A stretch of 64,000 bases of DNA from Siphonodentalium dalli (lineage: Eukaryota; Mollusca; Scaphopoda; Gadilida; Siphonodentaliidae), in contig CP136065.1 in NCBI GenBank assembly GCA_032622095.1, positions 25,743,141 through 25,807,140 of the forward strand, given 5' to 3'. Under the pieces are notes generated by a model. The model saw only the letters and a program-made list of their open reading frames with translations, made no database searches and was not told where the DNA came from. Position numbers and translations under genes: made by a program. Below, piece after piece: positions 34,219 through 46,921 of this stretch. How positions within the stretch are numbered: position 1 is the stretch's first letter; each line of letters begins with the position of its first letter.

Positions 34219-34720
34219 TTATTTAATCACGGATTCCTGAAAAAGTCTGGAGCGGCGTTCAATAGTTTGGGTTGCCGGCGTCAGAAACTCCAATTATACA
34301 CGCATATTTGACGAAGGGCTATAAGGGTGACCATTAATTTCATTCTCCGTCGACATCAGACAAAAAATATTCAAAATTCCTGATGAAAATACCAGGTTAA
34401 TAAGATTATGAGCCTGCATCAAAATATCAATCGTTCTGCATTGGAATCAACGAGGCAGTTAACAACCCAATAATTCTAATCGTCCAAAGTACACGATAAC
34501 TAGCGCGAACTGTTATCGGTAACCATATAATGGCACCGGCTCGAAATCTCGACAGCACAATGCTCATTAATGTAAACTTAACCGACGACACAATGCTCAT
34601 TAATGGCTATTTTTTATGGACAGGAAATTGACTCACGATGAGAGTAAACAATGATATTCGATTCTATGAACCACGTGCTTCAATTAAAGCTGTGCGTTTT
34701 ACCCTTACTCTGCTGTTATG
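34219..34720. other. non-coding, nothing recognised
   Basis: Holds a short direct repeat of CACAATGCTCATTAATG (34556 and 34590). Nothing else is supported. Confidence 0.3.
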
Positions 34721-35399
34721 TATGGCGTCCTGTTTCCGCCACATACTTTTTTCGTTTCCTTCCCTACCTTTGTTTCGTTGTTTTTGCTTGCTTCGGTTCC
34801 TTCGCGGCGAAACAAGCGAAATAATCTGAATTATTTCGGTTCCTTCGCCACGAAGGAACAGAAGGAATCGAAAAAAATCAAGCGAAAAAGTCAAACGACT
34901 AAAGCGAAAAAACATCATTGTTATTTCGCTTGCTTCGTTTGGTTTTTTTTCTCTTCCTTCGGTTCCTTCGTGCAATATTTTGTTGTTTTTTTCGCTTTCA
35001 GTTGTTCCTTCGCTTGTTTTGCGAAGTATTAAAAGCATGCGAAGGAACAGCCGAAATCCAACAACAACAACAACAACCAAGACAAAAGTTTTTCTTGGTT
35101 CGTGGTTGTTGTTGGGTTTCGGCGGTTCCTTTGCTTGCTTCGGATACTTCGCGAAGCATTCGAAGGAACAGCTGAAAGCGAAAAAACAAAAACAAACGAA
35201 GCAAGCGAAATAACAATGATGTTTTATCGCTTTCGTCGTTCGATTTTTTCGCTTGCTTCGTTTGATTTTTTCGCTTTCTTCGGTTCCTTCCCGAAATAAT
35301 TGAGATTATTTCGCTTGCTTCGCCGCGAAGGAACCGAAGCAAGCGAAAAAACCAAACGAAGGAAGCGAAAAAAGTATGTGGCACAAACAGGACACCATA
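34721..35399. mobile_element. 679-bp foldback element built from GAAGGAAC/GCTTGCTTCG motifs
   Basis: The ends TATGGCGTCCTGTTT and, reversed, TATGGTGTCCTGTTT pair, followed by CCACATACTTTTTTCG on both sides. The arms of about 335 bp meet near 35070 in (CAACAA)n facing (TTGTTG)n. Throughout, CTTCGGTTCCTTCG, GCGAAGGAAC and TTTCGCTTGCTTCG recur, also within each arm, so the arms themselves contain smaller hairpins. ORFs of up to 138 codons on both strands are by-products of this low-complexity composition. Confidence 0.9.
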
Positions 35400-36198
35400 T
35401 AAAGTCATGCCTATTCACTATTTATTACTGACTTCTCACTTCGTCGGTTTTGCATTGCTAATGGACGTGCACTCAGAGGTACAAAATAAATACCATCATG
35501 CAGATGTATTTATACTCAATTGCACTTGAATGTAGAGCCTAGAGGCGATGAGATTTTATGAGTTTATCCCATGATGATCTTATAAAAGGAGACATTACTC
35601 AAAACCTCAACGAGATGAACACCTTTCGCATCGAAACTACGATTGATAAGAATTACGAATATAAGGTACTATGTGTATGTCTCTAGAATTTGCGTTCTTT
35701 TTAGAAGTTGTCGTTTTGCCATATCTGTGGTTACGATTACGGTTTGAAATAGCGAAACACGGACACGCGATATTTGCGTGGAATCGAGCCTACCACAATA
35801 TACTACTGATAGAAATTATGAACAGCTAATAGAAGCCGTAATTTTTTCGGACGGTCCAAAAACCTTTACGCGGAATTGACGACTATATATATGAGTCCGT
35901 TTGTGAGAAAATAGCGCCGTTCAAACTTATTGCGACTCGCAGGACTGTGATATGGTTCTGTTTGAACGAGGGGGATAGCAGAGAGAGAGAGAGAGAGAGA
36001 GAAGAGAGAGAGAATGTAAACAGTTATACATATATATCACGTGATATGACGACAAAAGTGTAATGACGGCGACCCCCTCCAAATATGACTAAAACCATTA
36101 GCTAGAAATTACACGGTAAGGCCAATATATAGCTGCTTTAATTTCATCACGAGAGTTGACCTATGCGATTGTCGCTTGTTGTTTCTTGCTCTTGGTTT
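35400..36198. other. non-coding; (GA)n at 35980-36014
   Basis: A GA microsatellite broken by GAA. The remainder is AT-rich and unassigned. Confidence 0.4.
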
Positions 36199-36505
36199 TT
36201 TTTGTCCCCCGACGTTCTGAAAGAAATGGGGGGACTATAGAAACGGGCTCCGTCCGTTCGTCCGTCCGTTCGTCCGTCCGTCACACTTTTGAGTACCGTC
36301 ATGGTGTAATCATCTCCTCCTACAGATTTCATCCCAGAGATTTGAAATTTCAGACTATTGTTGCCCATATACTGAAGATGTGCAAAATGCATATAGATGA
36401 CGGAAAAATATTTTTTTTATGGAGTTATTAACCCTTTTCGACTTAGAAACATTGTTTTTTAATTTCTTTAACAAAGCGGCATCGACTTACCACGTTGTCG
36501 GGGGA
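36199..36505. mobile_element. element family E with GTCCCCCGAC ends, copy 1
   Basis: Left end GTCCCCCGACGTTC; right end reversed ATCCCCCGACAACGT. It contains (CGTCCGTC)n near 36250-36280, and GAAGATGTGCAA and GGAGTTATTAACCCTTT, which recur in the relative at 58740-59215 (GAAGATGTGCAA, GTCGGGGGACC). About 300 bp, no coding. Confidence 0.55.
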
Positions 36506-37443
36506 TACTGTGGTCGGCTGACCTTTTATTTTCGTAAAAATAAACTGTGAAGTTATGCCATTTTAGTGTATTCAGTTGAAAGCTCAAACACTACCAGATG
36601 ATAACCGTCCAACCAAAAGGGTAAAATTAGCCTTTATTAATATTGTACCATTTACAACCTCGTGAGATACATGTAACATGGACCAATCAGAATGGCTGTT
36701 TCGGAGGCTGGGTTTAAAGAAACTTAGGGAACAGCAAGACCCTCTGGCAAAATTGCTTCGGCATCTCTTAGACAACTCGCCACAGGGGCCTATGTATTCG
36801 GTACTATGGAAAAAAACTGTTTATACAAGTACCTCAGTTACCTGCATGGAAACCCCATTCAAAATTGGTCACTTGACCTCCCCCTTAATTCCAAATATTG
36901 TATGCACACAGTTGAACTGTGTTACATTCTCGTGGGATGTGATCTTACATGTTTTCGGAATGCCCATTCAAAATTGGTCACTTGACCTCCCCCTTCATCA
37001 GTTCAGTTATAGATCTATTTTGCCTTCATGACATCTAGTGACATCACAGTTAATGGCACCACGCGAATAAGAGCTCAATACCAAGAGGCGACATGTCAAC
37101 TAGACTCGCAAACGTCACTTCACTATATCTGTTATTCCACAAGTGATGATACTACAATACAACTGACATTTGCCAGCAGTTCGCCTTCAAATACGTGTCA
37201 CGAATGCAATCCCGCGTGAGAGTGATCTAGTTCTAATCGTCAGTGCATGGAATCTACGTAATAGTACATCCCATTTAATGATCACATATAGACCTATATA
37301 CTTGTAGCGCCAGTGCTACGTTTGTTCTCAGACCATGCGGTATAGTGCATAGTTGAGTGTAGCACTAAATTACTACTAACAGTCAAGTGACCGCAAGATG
37401 TCCGCAAGATATCACGTCTGATATTTTCAACATTCGTAATTTA
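36506..37443. other. non-coding with a ~40-bp direct repeat
   Basis: CCCATTCAAAATTGGTCACT followed by TGACCTCCCCCTT occurs at 36856 and 36961. An ORF of 117 codons (36678-37031) spans both and has no recognisable domain. Confidence 0.35.
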
Positions 37444-37960
37444 TATAAGGATTAACTGTCATGTGGACTGTTTTTATGGAGATGTAACGGTGAGGTAAGT
37501 GGACATAACTTGTGTAAAACCCGAAGGGTTTTACATACAAGTTATGACCACTTACCTCACCGTTACATCTCCATAAAAATAGTCCACATGACAGTTAATC
37601 CTTATATTTATATACATTTAGCGAAAAAGCCACTTTTGTAAATTTATTTAAATCGAAAAGTGTATCGTGACAAGATCAGCCCAAAATACCCAATAGCACC
37701 CTTGGCAAAAGTTAATAGGAACAATTTCTCTTCATATTGAAACCCGATGATGTATTAAGTCAGTCCTGCGCGAGTCCAAATGCGCCCAAAACATTACGCG
37801 TTCGTCTTTCCAAACCTAATGACGTATCGATGGTGTTATTAGCTTGGTGTCATGAGGCGTTGCGCATTCACCGAGAAATAACTGCAACTAGCCACGTGGG
37901 CGCCGACCAATCAGAATGCTGGATTTAGTGATGACAACACTTAGTGTGTAAATATATATT
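37444..37960 (+). mobile_element. hairpin-ended element, family H, copy 1
   Basis: Left part (37444-37606) is a near-perfect hairpin with arms of about 75 bp: ATAAGGATTAACTGTCATGT, TTATGGAGATGTAACGGTGA and GGTAAGTGG-CATAACTTGT pair with the right arm. A ~350-bp body follows, ending near ATTTAGTGATGACAACACTT. The inverted copy at 56985-57486 matches the hairpin and body. Confidence 0.85.
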
Positions 37961-38672
37961 TTTCAATGATGTTATCAAGCTCATTAGCTCCAATTGGATA
38001 CTGCAAAAAAACTGGACATCGAACCGATTTGTTATTTAAGGAGATCTTAGCGTTAAAATTTCACAACCTCGTAGAATAATGACCGAACTCAGTTGGACAC
38101 ATATCTTCTCAACAGTTACATTGTATGGAACGAGATTCATAGTGAGCTAGCAAATAATGAGTAATTTTATACACGATGAATACTCTCTTCGTTGTGAGAC
38201 ATCTTGCCGCCATATTCGAGCAAATTATGACGTATGCATGCTCCCAGCCATGGTCGCATACACACCAATTGAAGGTACACAACAGTTCAGTATTTCTGAA
38301 GTTCATGACTAAAAATAAGCATTTTATGTACCGATCTAGGATGACTTTCCTGAACCTTGTGAACGTAACATAATCTACGCTGAATACCCCTTATTACCAA
38401 TAATCAGGTCCCTCGCAATCGGTCCCACGAGCATCTAACGCTATATGTGTCAACATACTCATCGTGCCATGTGTAATTAAGATAATGGCACGATCGGACT
38501 GTAATCTGCTCCGAAGTTCTGCGTTGGAACAGCAGGTGGCACCGGTTAAGAAATCAATCTTTAAAACGGCAGAATCACCGGGACAGACATCCAAAACCCT
38601 GGTCCCGTTCCGAGTCAATTCAAAAGAAATCTTATTGAAGATTATTATATATATTTTAGACAGAGTTTCACT
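37961..38672. other. non-coding, nothing recognised
   Basis: Unsupported short ORFs on both strands; no repeat copies seen elsewhere in the window. Confidence 0.3.
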
Positions 38673-39296
38673 GATGAATGTTCAAAAACGGGGAGTAATA
38701 AGTTAGGAACATACAGAATTTTCAAACTTAAGTACGAAATAGAACCTTATCTTCACACATGATCAATAGAAAATAGAATCGTTTTCACGAGACTGCGAAT
38801 AAGTAATCATAAATTGGCTATTGTAATAGGACGCAACAGTCAACCGCCGACGGCATTGGAACAAAGACTGTGTATATTTTGTTCCGATGATGCTATTGAA
38901 TACGAAAACCACTTTCTGTTAGAAGGCAGTGCTTACAACACACCACGTCTCAAACTCATAAACATTATAAAGACACAGTACCCTGACTTTTAGAGCATGA
39001 CCCAAACTGAACAGCTTGTCAAAATCTTATCCAACAATATTTCAAATACATGCACTTCAATTTGTCATATAATCCGAAGATTATTCTCCGCACGCGATGA
39101 GCATCGTATCATAAATGAATGAATAAATACAGACGGGACGATCCTATGCACATTCAGCTTTATTGAGGTTATAAATTACCATCTATTAATATCATTTATT
39201 ATATTGTTCATTACACAATGTACAATTATATGTTATTATGTATGCATACTGACCGTATAGGGGTGTTTTGCCAATTAAACTTATCTTATCTTATTC
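38673..39296 (+). mobile_element. LINE 3, 3'-terminal fragment
   Basis: A + strand frame of 150 codons (38673-39122) reads CSKTGSNKLGTYRIFKLKYE, VFTRLRISNHKLAIVIGRN, LEQRLCIFCSDDAIEYENHF and MTQTEQLVKILSNN, with two in-frame stops. This is the C-terminal Cys/His region of a jockey-like LINE; the last Cys of the knuckle is Gly. The 3' UTR ends in TTATC repeats at 39281-39296, a typical LINE tail. Distinct from LINEs 1 and 2. Confidence 0.85.
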
Positions 39297-39944
39297 ATCG
39301 AACAAAAGCGAGGCGATTGTGACTACGGTTTATGAACAACGTGATTTTGGTGCGCGAAATCAGTTGATTGCGTTGGCGGCCAAATTGACCGGCTTTCGAT
39401 AAACCAATTATCACTAAAGCATGTTCAAGTAGATAATTAAAATTGATAGCCAGGAATGATCACTAACACATTCAAGTCCGTTCAATAGGGGATTTAAAAA
39501 TCGGATTAATTGTATATTAACTCACGCTCGCGTAGAACAACCCTGAGTTACTTCCGCGAATAATAAGATATTCAATTCAATTCGTTTAATCTTATCGACC
39601 CTTAATCCACAGTCGCCATATTTTCTATTGTTCTCCCTTGCACAATATCCAGCCGATTGCCCACTGGTAACAATAGCTGTGGATTATTTAAACAATAAGT
39701 GTGCATTATTTTAACAATAACTGTGGAATATTAAAATATTCCCCAGGTATTGTCAAAACAATCGCAAGTCATTGTTTGCTGTGTTCTCCACTTGCTGACA
39801 CACCGGAATGTAAAATTGGTGTGACCAATCAATCAATCAAATAAGAAACTGAACAGTCTTAGGTGATTATAATGATCATAGGGATACTAAGAAAGACGGT
39901 GGGTGGAATTTGTTTAATGTAATAACAACAATTTTACATCAATG
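39297..39944. other. non-coding, nothing recognised
   Basis: AACAATA and TGTGGA motifs recur at 39670-39730. No gene. Confidence 0.3.
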
Positions 39945-40165
39945 TTAGACAATTCGGACTAGAAAAATATATATCACCCCTGGTCAAGTGGTCCAGCAAT
40001 ATACTGAATTATGATCTAGTTATGTGTTAATTTATTGTACTATTAATATGTGTATTATAAATAAAATTATCCTATCCTATCCTATCTGATATGATGCGGT
40101 TGGGTCCTGCTGAATTGCTCTGATGATGGTAGGGCAAACTGATGCTGTTAACAAATAGTACCGTG
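39945..40165 (+). mobile_element. family F left end, copy 2, interrupted by a LINE tail
   Basis: Starts GACAATTCGGACTAGAAAAA and TCAAGTGGTCC as in the 40893 copy, then is broken between about 39998 and 40083, and resumes CTGATATGATGCGGTTGGGT through GGGCAAACTGATGCTG. The 85-bp insert ends AAATAAAATTATCC(TATCC)n. Confidence 0.75.
39998..40083 (+). mobile_element. very short 5'-truncated LINE 3' tail nested in family F
   Basis: Insert ending in TATCC repeats, present only in this copy of the host repeat. Size and tail fit target-primed reverse transcription of a few dozen bases. Confidence 0.5.
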
Positions 40166-40892
40166 AGTTCCACAACGAATTAAAACAATGTACAAGCTAA
40201 AATTGAAGTCTGCTCTTGTGTGAGTTTGGACAATATGCATAGCAAATGCATTGCTCAACGCCACATATGCTAAGTCAGTGTCGTAATTTGCTTGCGAACA
40301 AACAATATATTTATTAGATTTATTATTTAAGTTACCAGTGTGATTATGGGAATAAGTGGTTTGAAGGTCTAAATTATGCTCGCGTTTGTTATATTTGTAT
40401 AAGGCCTCTGTATGCCGCACATAGCCTAGTTCAAGAGATTGAATTGAGAAAGTTCGGTTCCCCAACTTCTTTGGCATTGAACAATAAAGAGCGTTCCTTG
40501 TTAATACATTCCTGGTGTGGTATGAATAAAGAGCGTTTTTCTCTCACTTGTGAGCGAACTATTTAAAACAGCTGAAAAATATATGTTATATTAACATTTA
40601 TTTTCAGAGCACACAAAGCCGGTATATCACTGGGGCTCTCCTCGCCTTTGTCGATTATGCAGAAGCTTGGAAGCTTCAAGTCAATACAAAAAAAAATAAT
40701 AATAATGATTTTCACGAAGAAATGGTCGAAAAATCTCCCCACATTCAAGTATGGAGGCTGTAGCCTAGAAATAGTTAAAGAATTCACTTATTTGGGTGGG
40801 GGGGGGGGGGGGGTAAATTATTTTATAATCGTCGATTCCGCCAGAACATAAAGAAAACAGTTACAAACCGGAATGTGAAATTGTTAATTTCG
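40166..40892. other. non-coding; family B fragment at 40481-40548; G tract at 40797-40813
   Basis: ATAAAGAGCGTT occurs twice with a TTCCTGGTGTGG spacer, matching the family B interior in diverged form. The 109-codon minus ORF at 40148-40477 has no recognisable domain. Confidence 0.4.
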
Positions 40893-41175
40893 GAATTAGA
40901 CAATTCGGACTAGAAAAAATATATTCCACCCCGGTCAAGTGGTCCTGCTAATCTGCTATGATGCGGTTGGGTCCTACTGAATTTCTCTGATGATGTTAGG
41001 GCAAACTGATGCTGATAACAAATACTACCATTAAATATGTTTTAATTTGTCTTTTTCGCGGTGTTGCGATAATCTGAACATATCCACGAAAAGCCATTAT
41101 GCGTATCAAACATTCAAAACATATTTATTGCGAAATATGTTTAATACTGGTTGTATTAGTTGTTGAAATTCGACT
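40893..41175 (+). mobile_element. family F left part, copy 3
   Basis: GACAATTCGGACTAGAAAAA, GGTCAAGTGGTCCTGCTAAT and GGGCAAACTGATGCTG, then body GATAATCTGAACATA and AAGCCATTATGCGTATCAAA, as in 15805-16290. The right arm is missing; family B copy 2 follows directly. Confidence 0.75.
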
Positions 41176-41181
41176 ATATTT

Positions 41182-41550
41182 TCGTACGATGGTGTACGTA
41201 AACACACACAAGTTGTGCTCTGCTTACATAACACAGAGCACTTCGATTGGTTATTCATACACAATGATATAAACGCTCTTTATTATTTCCATATCAGGAA
41301 AACAGTAATAAATAACGCTCTTTATGTTTACCATATCCGGATCTAAACAAAAGCCAGAAAACGTAACATGTTTTGCTTTTGTTTACATGCCAAAGGGGAA
41401 GAAATCGACAATAACATACTGCTTATGTCATATTTCTGATTGCTATAAGAACAAAGTCTGTCTATATTTCACTATTTATGGCGGTTTTTGACGGATGGGA
41501 ATATTTTAACAGCATACCCACCGCCAACGCCGCCCGTATCTTTAACGACA
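41182..41550 (-). mobile_element. TTAA-type MITE family B, copy 2 (inverted)
   Basis: Read on the minus strand it begins TTAA and AGATACGGGCGGCGTTGG and is alignable to the 62-kb copy up to TACACCATCGTACG, where family F begins. The distal part and second terminal repeat are missing. Confidence 0.8.
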
Positions 41551-42887
41551 CATTTGCATTGTATTTGAGACTTGTTCTAATAATGAAAAACTTACGAAGG
41601 TGGAGCCTTCTTATAACACGGAATCACTCGCACGATATAATTTTCTGGTAAATGCTAAATATTTAAATGTTGATAATCCAAATCAGTTCGTAATGTCGGG
41701 TACACCACACTATAACTTAAGTGGATTAGTTACGTTGATTACATGGTTTTTAATAAAATGTTAAGAATTTGATGTCAAAATGCTGAAATTGAAGATCGTT
41801 TTATACGGGTAACGACTACTATATATTTATAGTAAATAAACCTCATTCGATAACTTACGTTGGTCAAGAACTCCTTGTAAATCCAACTTCGAATTCATGG
41901 AAATAAATCAGATAAACAGTACAATACGAAAACGACTCATCGAAAGATTTTTTTATTCCAATATTAACGGAAAACATCAGTTTGATCATCGGCTGGATTG
42001 TCATTTACCTCCGAGTGCTTGTGATGTTTATTTCGCTTATAAAATGAATGCCATGCTGATAACACATAACTATGTAATATCCATTTAGATAACGTCGACA
42101 CAGAAAGTTTAGAAAATTACTTCATTCCCTGTTCGAATGCGGAGTTTGTTCACGTCACGTTTTACTGACAAAATTCACTCTTCTCACATTCAATTTACAA
42201 ATGCGCCCGAGAACGACGTGTTAATTAATTAGATTAAAGCGTGTGGTAAGCTAATCGGCGACAAAGGCAATATCATGTTTGGGGCTACCTATAACTGATA
42301 TCCCGATAACCACTCATCATAACTGGATTGTCAACGCGGCTCAGTGCATACCAACTCAATGCGACAATTTTGATTTGTGACAATGCAGCGAGGACGAGCA
42401 GTATCAGGCCAAGCAAAATAAATGTTTGTTGTAACTGGAAGGTGTCCATGCACATATGCACTGGTGTCAATTAGACTTCCGCCCATGTGTTATCTGCGAT
42501 ATAACATAATGTGAGTCAAAAATATTGTGTTCATATTGGTTTATAAATGCACAGCTAAGTAGGATATATAGCAGGATTGGCCATATTTCATGGGGCGGGG
42601 GGGGGGGGGGGGGGGGAGGGTGGCGATTGACACATTTTTACTGACAATTTTAATTCCCAATCTCCAGATAACTATTTAAAGTGGCAACTGAATTTGCGTA
42701 CAAATCTTTATTTGTCTGACAGATTCGGAAATTGTTTAATGGTCATGTTTACATTTTTTGTTAAAACTTTTATTGACTTTTAGTTGAATATATCATACAT
42801 TGTAATGTCATTGACAAATTTCAAAGTAATACTATAGGTAAAATTAAATTTCGTCTTGTTATTCTTTAAATACTGAGGATTAAGCCA
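41551..42887. other. non-coding; G-run at 42595-42616
   Basis: A short hydrophobic minus ORF (42470-42285, with FILLGLILLVLAAL) has no family resemblance. The G-rich run reads GGGGCGGGGG...GGGGGAGGG. Confidence 0.35.
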
Positions 42888-42983
42888 GATATTCCCCTCG
42901 CTGTTGGCCATTCGTCCAAATAATCACCTCGGCTTCGCCTCGGTGAATTATTTCTCCGAATGCCCGACAGCTCGGGGAATATC
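42888..42983. repeat. 96-bp hairpin
   Basis: GATATTCCCC-GCTGT-GG-CATTCG and AAATAAT-CACC pair with the complementary half around CTCGGCTTCGCCTCGG. The CGGCTTCGCCG core makes a stable tetraloop-like tip. Confidence 0.8.
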
Positions 42984-44362
42984 CTATACGTAATACATGG
43001 GTTTAATCTTATCGACCCATAATACATGGGTATTAAGATACCTCTAACAGTTCACACGAACATACATACTGCAAACAGTACAGCAGTGCTCTTCTGGCAT
43101 GGCTCTGTGCTTTTGAATGTTGTTTGCACGTGTATATCGTCAATTTTAAGTTACAAAACCAACGAAATCCAGATTAATAATTTAGTAACAACACGAATCG
43201 TTTGTATCAACGATCGGAACAAGTGTACGCCAACCTAGCTATACTATTCTAAAGTAACACAATTATATAAGAAGTTTTTGCACTTGCTTTTCATGACGCT
43301 TCGGAATCTATTTTTGGCACTTAGACGTTTCAGCACGTTACCTTTTTTCATAGACACAATTCTAGATTAGAGCCAGGAATAGTTCACACTTTTTGTTATA
43401 ACTATATATGATAAGGGCCATACAACATATCAGACGGTTTGCTACAAACGAAACGATGGATCACAGTGAAAAAATGCTCAACGGGAGAAAGTGGTGTCAA
43501 TGAGTCCTATGTGAATGCAAGCCGATCGTCACATAAACAGGTTTGGTTGGAATTTTGGAATTACACATGCTATTATGTAGTTATTTACTTGAAACTTTAA
43601 GATTGATTGCTGGTATTATGGTTTCCAATTACTCACTTTCTTCGAGATGACCGATCGCTCCATTTCAACTCATCGCCATTTAGCGCGAATGTTACTACTG
43701 GGAATCTGTTGCTGTGTGATAAACCATTAGTCGAAGTTTAAAAAAACAAGTTGTATTCCGAGAACCAGACCCCAACAGACAGGGATCGTATGATTTCTTG
43801 AGAAAATCTCATTAACCAGACCCAATAAAAATTCGCTATCTGACATATTGTTTTTTCGAACAGTAACTATGAAATAGTGTGCACTGTACCAAATCTTGAT
43901 TGACGAGGCCATTGGGAGTAATAACCTATATAGCGGCGAACAAGTTGAATGTATTTGGTAAATTGATGGGGAGCAAGGGAATACTCTTTGTCCAATCCAA
44001 TCAAGAACGAACTACTGTTGGACAGATTCCATATAGTATCTGTGTGCTTGTAAGCAATACAGGGACACGTCTTTTTGCCTCAAATTAACATAGAAATTAC
44101 TCGCTTTGGTTACGTTCCGGGCTGCATAGTTATCACCAAAACATATAACCTAACTATACATGTATATCATTATCATGTACTGACTTTATAGACTCGGACA
44201 CAAATTATCGCGTCAAATAAAGAGTCCCCTTTGTTCAACAGCTAGCACGAACAATAGAGAACAGTTGTTGCTAGTTTGTTTCTTATATCAAAATAACTTT
44301 AGCGGGTGTAACTAGTTAACAGCCATTGTGTCCCCCTCATGTCTTCTAGTTTATCACACCCT

Positions 44363-44366
<4 letters not shown>
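42984..44366. other. non-coding, nothing recognised
   Basis: CATAATACATGGG-type phrases repeat once at 42990-43030. Otherwise unassigned. Confidence 0.3.

Positions 44367-44455
<89 letters not shown>
44367..44455. repeat. (CT)n microsatellite
   Basis: About 88 bp of CT with almost no interruption, which opens a run of Leu/Ser codons that is not a gene. Confidence 0.98.
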
Positions 44456-44457
<2 letters not shown>

Positions 44458-45834
44458 GCTATCCCTAACACTATCTTCTCCCTTTTTCCACCCTAGCTCA
44501 TGCAGTGAGTTATATATCTCGATTTCTCCTAAAACATTATTTCTAACCCTTCCCGTTTGATCTATACCCCTCCCTCACTTATTGGGGACGGGGCATGTCG
44601 CCAAAGAGGAGAAGACTTCATATAAGTCATCGGGTTTGTTGTCTGATCCTCGTTTCCATACATTAACTCTTCTATTTTTGCATATATGTGTCATCTGTAT
44701 AGTATGTTATTTGTTTGGATTTGGAAATAAAAAATATGTTTACACTAAAATAACCTTTTTCTCACTTCTACGGAGAAAGTTAAAAAAAACAGCTGATAAA
44801 TTCTATATCAGCTCTATGTCCGTCTCGCTCATTTCTTCTTTTTTTCTTCTTCGGAGAGTCTTTCGCATATTCATGGCCGTGTTCGTTGCCCAAGTCGCCC
44901 AACATCGCATGTGGCGGAGTTGTTGACTGCAGACGACGGCCAGCAGTGAGTCCTGAAAACAACAGTTGGAGTGACCTGGAATCCCCATAACTTAACTGCA
45001 AAAATCACCAGCTGCGCAGAAGCCCATTAATCGTCCTTTATGTTGGATGCAGGATGTTCGGCAGCTGCACGTTTTTATATCTATCATTGAATGTCTTAAT
45101 ACGTCTCAGCTCTTGATTTCTTATTGCTACTTCGTGTGATGAATAATTTTATATTTACGCTATTACTAGTATACATGATTCGCGCTGTAGAACTTAAACG
45201 CAGGTCGTTGGTTGGTTGAAATCGTGCCATGTGACATCGCCCAAACTTGCTTCCATACTGTATGAATGCATGCCACTTGCGACTTGCTATCATAATATCG
45301 TTGAATATGAGCGCTAAATGCTCAATTAATTTTCTAGCTGAGTGTAAATGTAAGGAATGGATGCTGATATTGTTGCGTTTCATAGAGTATGGATACAAGT
45401 CGGCCTGACAGTTTGGTGTGTGGAACGTTCCAGACAATATGCAGACCACCTTACATCATTACTCTATGGAACGCAAGCAAATCATCATCCATTCATTATG
45501 TTTACTAAACTGGCAGGTTAAACAAGCAGTTAGACTATAAACAGCTGCTGGTCCAATGTTCTCGGATAAACAGTTGCCGAATAAGCAAGTTTATGTCCAA
45601 ATGCCGAAACATGCGTCAGTCATTCGATTCTGCTCGTAACATTCTCGATCACGAGCGTCGCGGCTGTGGCTGGATGGTACATTATTTTTGCCTCATCTTT
45701 GTCATCTCTAGGGCCCTCCTCCTTCTGGTACAGTGGTCGGTTGGATTAGGTCGAATGGTCTAGCCCAAGGCCCGTAATAATAAGGATCGTGCCAGTGATG
45801 TTTTGAAGTTCAGAAATATATGAATGTCACCATA
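44456..45834. other. non-coding, nothing recognised
   Basis: A 117-codon minus ORF (45449-45096) and a 114-codon plus ORF (44582-44926) show no domain. Confidence 0.3.
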
Positions 45835-46420
45835 AAGGGGATAAGGAATACCGGAATATATGAATTATTATAAATAAGATCAGTGATACCACCCCTACCC
45901 CTTATAATGAGGAATACCGGAATATATTAATTATATATTATAAATCATAGGCTACCACCTATATATCCTTTATAATAAGGAATACCGGTATCTATGAATT
46001 ATTATAAATCATAGGCTACCATCCCTACCCCTCATAATAAGTAATACCGGTTTATATGAATTATTATAAATCTGAGGCTACCACCCCTACCCCTTATAAT
46101 AAGGAATACCGGTATTTATAAATTATTATAAATCATAGGCTACCACTCTGCCCCTTATAACAAGTAATACCTGAATATATGAATTATTATAAATAAGAGG
46201 TTACTACCCCTTTACCCCTCATAATAAGTAATATCGGTATATATGAATTATTATAAATCAGTAGTACCACCTCTGCCCCTTATAATAAGTAATACCGCTA
46301 AATATTAATTATTATACATCAGAGACTACCACCCCTATTCCTTACAATAAGGAATATCGGTCTATATGAATTATTATAAATCAGTTGCTACAACCCCTAC
46401 CCCTTATACCGGTATATATG
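45835..46420. repeat. ~62-bp minisatellite, about 10 copies
   Basis: AAGGAATACCGG-ATATATGAA, TTATTATAAAT and CTACCACCCCTACCCCTTAT recur about every 61-68 bp (45845, 45911, 45979, 46041, 46103 and on). Diverged AT-rich units alternate with a CCCCTACCCC strand-asymmetric block. Confidence 0.9.
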
Positions 46421-46705
46421 GATTATTCTAAAACATTGATACTATATCCACTATAAGATGTGAGTCAGTGACATGCCATGTTCGTTGAGGAATCAAACTA
46501 CCAAAATAATTACAATTTGCACAATGTTACCTAAGCAATGCTTATAGATATATCTTTCTTTATGACAAAGAGAGCGTGCGACAAATGACGTCATGTGGGT
46601 ATTTCCTCAGATAAGGGGAGCCCCCTCAGTATTATACCATTATCATATCATTATCATATCATTTGCATTCGTTCTTCGGCAACTTTCGGCTCTTCTCGTC
46701 ACATG

Positions 46706-46863
46706 TATTAGATTCGAGTCGTCAAAAATCCGTCGTTTGAAACCAAGACGGATTTCAGACGCATCACCGACGAAGATTCGTCTGAATTGGACGGAGATTC
46801 GTCTGTGATGCGTCTGACACGGATCTAATTGTTTCAAACGTCGCATTTTTGACGCATTTAATA
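46706..46863. mobile_element. 158-bp palindromic MITE
   Basis: The arms TATTAGATTCGAGTCGTCAA and, reversed, TATTAAATGCGTCAAAAATG pair through CGTTTGAAAC and CAGACGCATCAC-GACGAA. A second start (TATTAGATTCGAGTCGACAA) at 46879-46921 is a truncated copy. Confidence 0.75.
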
Positions 46864-46921
46864 CAATTGTGGGTCTGGTATTAGATTCGAGTCGACAAAA
46901 ATCCGTCGTTTGGAACGGGCC

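Noticed and set aside
34638-35418. Ser/Phe-rich and Lys/Gln-rich ORFs up to 138 codons on both strands
   Set aside because: Low-complexity by-product of the foldback element; no start context or domain.
42285-42470. Hydrophobic minus ORF as a possible missing GPCR exon
   Set aside because: Wrong strand for the 52-kb receptor and no conserved receptor motif.
44339-44560. Leu/Ser-repeat ORF
   Set aside because: Translation of a (CT)n microsatellite.
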